Source: Candidatus Bipolaricaulota bacterium (GTDB taxonomy: Bacteria; Bipolaricaulota; Bipolaricaulia; Bipolaricaulales; Bipolaricaulaceae). From it: 64,000 bases of DNA. A program made the position numbers and the translations under genes. Positions 59,791-64,000 of this stretch are shown piece after piece (within the stretch, counting starts at the first letter, position 1; each line of letters starts with the position of its first letter). Under the pieces are notes generated by a model. It saw nothing but the letters and a program-made list of their open reading frames with translations, did not search any database and was not told where the DNA came from. The DNA lies in contig JALHJZ010000002.1 in NCBI GenBank assembly GCA_022838705.1, positions 124,001 to 188,000 on the forward strand, read 5' to 3'.

Positions 59791-61092
59791 TCAACCTCCT
59801 CCCCCGCGGTTCACGCTCGCTTCCCGCACTAGGGGATCTTTCCCCGGACGCACTCCTGAACCGGTGCGTGTGCTTGCGATACCCATCGTGAACATCAACC
59901 AGAAGAGCTTGTCGCTGTATGTCACCCAGGCTACCTCTAGAACCATGACGGTGACCAGCAGGGCGCAGTAGGCAACCATCTGCATGCTCCGCTGCCTATC
60001 CGCACACACCTTTGATCTGAACCACAGTCTACATAACAGCGACACGTATGCTCCATACCACAGGATGAAGCCAACCAAGCCATTGTTGGCAAGGAGCTCC
60101 ACGTAATTGTTATGGGAATACGTTGACTGGAGCGATGGGTCTTTCTCCAGGACCAGATTTCTGAATTGATCCGTCCCGGCCCCAAATACGGGGTAGTCCT
60201 TCCATATCGCGATTGCCGCCGCAGCAAAACCGCACCGAAACCGAAGACTTTTCTCTTGGACCATGTTTATGTCGCCACTTGTGAACACATCAGCGACGGC
60301 GGCCATTCGCTTCAGCGCGGTGGGCTCAAACCTCAATACGAGCACAGCAAGCAATGCCCCGATAAGTGCGACCGACCACGCGACACGCCTGTTGTGGAAC
60401 CGTCCAATGCCCAACATGAGGAACAGCACAAGGAAGATAGGAACAGCAAGTAGACCCTTTCGGGAACCGGTCAAGAATATGTGATAGAGAAATGGGAGCA
60501 GCGGAGCTGCCCACAGAAGACGCTTGGTGAGTGATGTGGCTGACACGACCTCTTTGATACACAGAGCGCACCCGAAGAATAGCGCCAATGCATAAGCGTT
60601 TGCGTTGACAAACACCCCTCCAAGACGGGCACTGGGAGAGAAGTCAAACCCTACAGCAGCCAGGATCACAGCCACTAGCAGGGTGAACACAACGGTGCGC
60701 TCAGTCAGACGCAGGACCCGGGGATCCCCGGCGAGGTTCACCAGGATGAGACCAAATCCGAACAACTGAACCAGGGTCAGAGTTCCTCCGAGGAATCCAA
60801 CCTTGTCAGGAGCGAAGAAGCCACCCGTTAGGCTTACTGCAATGAACGCCAGCATCCATCTGAGCGGTGTAGGAAGCCATATCCGCTCGTCTCGCACGAG
60901 CACGTGGGCTATGAAGATGTAAGCAAGACCAAGTCCGATTGCCTTTGAAATCCCAGCTCCCACGGCTAGCTTCGACAGGAGCAGCATGCTTACGATGTAC
61001 GTAAGCAAGAGCCCTACAATCAAGTAGGACCTTCCATGCCCCGTCGCTGGCGGCTGGACCCAACCCTTGATCGTACCGGATCTAGTTTTCAA
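59791..61092 (-). CDS. O-antigen ligase/polymerase-like membrane protein
   Basis: A 433-residue membrane protein with about ten or more hydrophobic helices. The large periplasmic loop and STYSHNNYVELLANNGLVGF (about 320-339) are the Wzy/WaaL-family mark; FLTGSRKGLLAVPIFLVLFL is the preceding conserved helix. It should polymerise or ligate lipid-linked repeat units. The start is a TTG at 61090-61092 for want of a better codon. 186 bases with no gene separate it from the next glycosyltransferase. Confidence 0.85.
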   Translation of the reverse strand: MKTRSGTIKGWVQPPATGHGRSYLIVGLLLTYIVSMLLLSKLAVGAGISKAIGLGLAYIFIAHVLVRDERIWLPTPLRWMLAFIAVSLTGGFFAPDKVGFLGGTLTLVQLFGFGLILVNLAGDPRVLRLTERTVVFTLLVAVILAAVGFDFSPSARLGGVFVNANAYALALFFGCALCIKEVVSATSLTKRLLWAAPLLPFLYHIFLTGSRKGLLAVPIFLVLFLMLGIGRFHNRRVAWSVALIGALLAVLVLRFEPTALKRMAAVADVFTSGDINMVQEKSLRFRCGFAAAAIAIWKDYPVFGAGTDQFRNLVLEKDPSLQSTYSHNNYVELLANNGLVGFILWYGAYVSLLCRLWFRSKVCADRQRSMQMVAYCALLVTVMVLEVAWVTYSDKLFWLMFTMGIASTRTGSGVRPGKDPLVREASVNRGGGG

Positions 61093-61278
61093 AGTGCCGA
61101 CCTATGTTGCAGCCGCGTGTGCAATCCGCAGAGCGTTCCCAGATTGGGCGAAGCTGGTGACAGCGTGGATGATGCGCCCGGTGACCGTCAGCCGTGGTGC
61201 CTTCACTATCTCGCTTACCGAGGGACACGGCCGCGTAGCTTCCCAGAAACCCCGGACTCGCGCGCCAAACGCCGGCCC

Positions 61279-62235
61279 TCACGAGCACTGTTCTCCCCAT
61301 CCTTGCAAGCGCCGGATGGCTCCAAACATAAAGTCCGGTACTACAGCTATCGCGGTCAGTGCGAGGCGACGAGGAAGGGCAAACGCTGCGCGATACGCTA
61401 CTGCAAGCGAACGTGCTCCTTGATACTCCCCGCACCTGATGAGAAGTTTGAGCCGGTTCACCACTGTGCGCCAACGGACATGCCCGTAGTCCCCAACTTC
61501 CTCTTCACGCATGAGAGAAAGGATCCTTCTCTCCCAGTCCCGCAGATCCGGCTTTTGTGCTAGTACCGTTTGAATGGGACCCCTTACAATTGAGTTCGGT
61601 ACTGTCTCATCATAGACCGCGAGTGGGCGGGTTATGTATCCCCATGTGGTAATCGCACCCAAACAACACCAGAACTCTACATCCTCCCCGGCTTTCAGGT
61701 CTTCACGGAACCCTCCAAGGGAGACGAACACCGCTTTTCGTATCAGCACAGATCCTGTACAACAGAAGCGAATTCTAGCATACGCCTTGAAAAAGTTCTC
61801 CACGATGCCTTCCGGCTGTTTCGCTGTGGCTAAGACGACGCACGTCCTTCCACTTGGGCGGAGTCTCCAATATGCTGTACTTACTACACCAGCCTCGGGG
61901 TATTTCTCGAGAAAGGCGACTGTGTGCTCTAAGAAACCCTCTAACCAATAGTCGTCGGCATCTAAAAAGGCTAAGTATTGGCCAGATGATTTGGAGGCCC
62001 CACGATTACGTGCCGCACCAGGTCCAGCGTTTTCTTGCCAGATATAGGCTATTCTATCCCAATATGGTTCCAGAGCTATCCGACTCGCATCAGTGGACCC
62101 ATCATCCACAACGATTATCTCGTAGTTCTTGTACGTCTGCGCTATGACACTCTCTATCGCGCGTTGTATATAGCGCTCTTTGTTATACAACGGTATGATC
62201 ACTGACACCACCGGAGACGCCCTCTTCTCAGTCAC
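61279..62235 (-). CDS. Glycosyltransferase family 2 (GT-A fold)
   Basis: A 318-residue protein from the GTG at 62233-62235 (VTEKRASPVVSVIIPLYNKE), which overlaps the upstream stop by 8 bases and has an AGGGG site. Motifs: VSVIIPLYNKERYIQRAIES, YEIIVVDDGSTDASR, NAGPGAARNRGASKSSGQYL, AFLDADDYW (DxD equivalent) and EDVEFWCCLG. It transfers a sugar from a UDP-sugar with inversion. A TTG at 62253 is an alternative start. Confidence 0.9.
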   Translation of the reverse strand: MTEKRASPVVSVIIPLYNKERYIQRAIESVIAQTYKNYEIIVVDDGSTDASRIALEPYWDRIAYIWQENAGPGAARNRGASKSSGQYLAFLDADDYWLEGFLEHTVAFLEKYPEAGVVSTAYWRLRPSGRTCVVLATAKQPEGIVENFFKAYARIRFCCTGSVLIRKAVFVSLGGFREDLKAGEDVEFWCCLGAITTWGYITRPLAVYDETVPNSIVRGPIQTVLAQKPDLRDWERRILSLMREEEVGDYGHVRWRTVVNRLKLLIRCGEYQGARSLAVAYRAAFALPRRLALTAIAVVPDFMFGAIRRLQGWGEQCS

Positions 62236-63379
62236 CTTGTTGCCCCTCTCCAAACCAAAGGAAATTCCGTTCCGCTAGATCCTGAGCTTCCTCTACTGGC
62301 AGAGCTGGTCCACGGGGGAGCTCGTCGCGGATCAACTGATCCACAAGCGGCGTCAGCTCATTTGGGACAAAGGCCTCCGAATCGAGCACCAGCTCGGGAG
62401 GAACTCCTGCGATCCCTGCAAACCCAAGACATTTCTGGTGATATGAGAGAACGACGAAGGGTATGCGCGCTAGGTAGGCAAAGATTGCCGCGTGTAACCG
62501 CATCGCCAGCATACCATCACACCGCTTGATCCGTTGGAGTGTCACCCAGGGATTCGGGTGATACGGAACTATGTCGCAGGGCACTCGATCCCCTAGCGCT
62601 GAAAGTAGCTGCTCTGCTAGGGGACGATCGCCAACTGTCTGGTTACCATTGAACTCAAACAACCACAGGTGGTGGTCACCCCACCTTACCCGCCGCAACG
62701 CGTCTACAAGTTTGCCCAGCCTCCGCTTATCGGCTTCTGGCCCTCGTCCGACATATTGAGAAAAGTTACAGACTGAAATCCCCAATACCGGGAACTCTAG
62801 GGCGCCGTCAATATACGAATCACCGCCGATGTCCGGCAAGGGAGTTGATTCCAGGAGAACAGCCGGGTCAAAAGCCAGAACAGGACGCGGTGCACCTATC
62901 TCTTCAGCCAGCTCTACTGACAGTTGATCACGAACAGCCACGAAATCGAATAACTGCAGGATCTTCCGGGCTGTATTCCGCCCCGCTTCCGTCGTGAGCG
63001 GGCCCAATGCTATCCCCATCGCTCCTAAAGATTGCCCTAAAGCCTTGAGTAGTTCAAATTCTCTCAGACGGGCCCGCAGACGGTCCCCGCCGAATAGGTC
63101 GTGTATTACGCTCCCTCCACCGAGAACGAGCTTTCCGCAGTGCATCTTCTCCCATTGATCTAGCACCCGTGGCACTCCGCGAATCTTGACGCGGATCTCC
63201 CGACGCCATCGGACTTTTACTCCAGGAGGCATGACTAGCGGGGAGCTGGCAACGTAGAACTCCGCCGTTGGCACCCGTTTGGAAATGCCTCCCACAACTG
63301 TGGCAGCAAGTGCGTCATCTCCGGTGTTCTGATGCCCGTAGTACCCAACCACCGCAACTCGTGATCCTCCCTCTCTCAT
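62228..63379 (-). CDS. Polysaccharide pyruvyl transferase family protein
   Basis: A 383-residue protein from the ATG at 63377-63379 (MREGGSRVAVVGYYGHQNTG). Family marks: GYYGHQNTGDDALAATV, KLVLGGGSVIHD, AMGIALGPLT, RDQLSVELAEEIG, LRLHA in AMRLHAAIFAYLARIPFVVL and SYHQKCLGFA. These CsaB/WcaK-like enzymes move pyruvate from PEP onto a glycan, adding a negative charge; CsaB-type pyruvylation also anchors SLH-domain surface proteins. A TTG at 63388 is an alternative start. Confidence 0.87.
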   Translation of the reverse strand: MREGGSRVAVVGYYGHQNTGDDALAATVVGGISKRVPTAEFYVASSPLVMPPGVKVRWRREIRVKIRGVPRVLDQWEKMHCGKLVLGGGSVIHDLFGGDRLRARLREFELLKALGQSLGAMGIALGPLTTEAGRNTARKILQLFDFVAVRDQLSVELAEEIGAPRPVLAFDPAVLLESTPLPDIGGDSYIDGALEFPVLGISVCNFSQYVGRGPEADKRRLGKLVDALRRVRWGDHHLWLFEFNGNQTVGDRPLAEQLLSALGDRVPCDIVPYHPNPWVTLQRIKRCDGMLAMRLHAAIFAYLARIPFVVLSYHQKCLGFAGIAGVPPELVLDSEAFVPNELTPLVDQLIRDELPRGPALPVEEAQDLAERNFLWFGEGQQGD

Positions 63380-63473
63380 ACCCTCCAACCCCTTTGCCCG
63401 CCTTCGAGCCGTCTCAGCTCAGGGCCCAGCGCAGTGGGATTCTCCTGCAACAACCCTCTGACCACCATAGGCG

Positions 63474-64000
63474 TCAGGGGCTCCCAGCGCGAGACTCGTG
63501 TAGCCCTGCTCGGGCATGTCGAAGGGCTCTTCTCCCCAAGTTCCTAGCATCGGGAACGCGCATGAGCGCTATAACATGTGCCACGACGGGAAACTTGTAG
63601 CCACACTCCTTCGCGAACGATACAATCTCGCGGTGGAAGGGGGTATGGTTCCGAAGGACTTCCGCAATGTACATCGTGCGTGCCTTCGAGTACACGTCGA
63701 GGTTGAAGACATTCCGATACAGTGGCAGAGCCCCTGCGATTTCCAGGGTAAGGAGTGTCCTCAGACACTTCTCACACCGAGAGCATTGCTCTCCCCCGCG
63801 ACCGGGGCGAACACAGACGTCAAGCGCTGTATAGGAGTCCTGAATCTTTGCTACGCGGAGCGTCTTCTCGACACGGCTGTACTCTCCCCCCACCGACAGC
63901 ATATCCAAGGCTTCAGTGGATAGAAGTGAGAGCGCAAATGGATCAGCATAGGCCATGTTGCTTACCTTAGGACCGATGAACAAATCTGCATACTTGAACG
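63474..64000 (-). CDS. Cys-cluster protein of unknown function, C-terminal part
   Basis: The frame is open at the right edge, so the start lies outside; at least 175 residues are present. It has DVCVRPGRGGEQCSRCEKCL followed by RTLLTLEIAGALPLYRN. The CxxCxxC cluster with KCLRT is what I recall from PP-loop-like or polysaccharide-locus proteins of unproved function, where the cysteines likely bind zinc. It belongs to the polysaccharide operon by position and strand. No function is assigned. Confidence 0.55.
   Translation of the reverse strand, partial: FKYADLFIGPKVSNMAYADPFALSLLSTEALDMLSVGGEYSRVEKTLRVAKIQDSYTALDVCVRPGRGGEQCSRCEKCLRTLLTLEIAGALPLYRNVFNLDVYSKARTMYIAEVLRNHTPFHREIVSFAKECGYKFPVVAHVIALMRVPDARNLGRRALRHARAGLHESRAGSP

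Overview
The window looks like a chromosomal segment of a GC-rich, deep-branching anaerobic or thermophile-like bacterium. Ribosomal protein gene order, bacterial rpoA/rpoC, secY and EF-G make it bacterial. The Thr-to-Gly pair (tdh/kbl), a PF04008-type adenosine-specific kinase, a geranylgeranyl-reductase-like flavoprotein, an Alg7/archaeal-type GlcNAc-1-P transferase, a HerA-like ATPase and a large Lhr helicase recall candidate phyla such as Bipolaricaulota/Acetothermia. That placement is inference from gene content; no rRNA or tRNA gene is present to test it. Genes are packed very tightly: no gene-free stretch exceeds 300 bases (the longest is about 270 bases at 52876-53144), and stop/start overlaps of 1, 4, 8 or 17-26 bases are common.

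Layout. 1-3251: the 3' end of an HD-domain protein, an MgtC-like membrane protein, and divergent kbl and tdh genes that together turn threonine into glycine plus acetyl-CoA. 3241-26029 (all minus strand, read right to left): one unbroken 36-gene run, fmdB-like zinc ribbon, rpoC, rpsL, rpsG, fusA, the S10 operon, the spc operon, secY-adk-map-infA-rpmJ, the alpha operon, rplQ and ridA, with a good promoter at 26085-26112. rpoB does not precede rpoC, tuf is missing after fusA, rpmD (uL30) is missing between rpsE and rplO, and S11 lacks its conserved C-terminal tail. 26098-31142: RNA and ribosome upkeep genes (PP-loop tRNA-thiolase-like ATPase, hibernation factor, HerA-like ATPase, CCA-adding enzyme, ribosome recycling factor). 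31252-46732: a beta-helix lipoprotein, TyrRS, GyrA-type topoisomerase subunit, PIG-L deacetylase, ROK kinase, a secreted protein of unknown function, TrmB, an acyl-CoA-synthetase-like ligase and Lhr helicase.

46736-64000 is mostly envelope biogenesis. A TPR-fused O-antigen-ligase-like protein, an isoprenoid-reductase-like flavoprotein and a GlcNAc-1-P transferase stand in front of a polysaccharide operon of glycosyltransferases, a CapK/PaaK-like protein, a Wzy/WaaL-like polymerase, a family 2 glycosyltransferase and a pyruvyl transferase. Base composition drops in this part: a sample line at 61621 is about 52% GC, against about 77% at 44221. Two toxin-antitoxin modules (VapB/VapC and MNT/HEPN) interrupt the operon between two related 5'-end fragments of a glycosyltransferase gene, which marks a recombination or insertion scar.

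Several genes have a TANNNT -10 box only 6-8 bases from the start codon, the arrangement expected for leaderless mRNAs. All calls rest on reading the sequence and family recollection; no database search was run.
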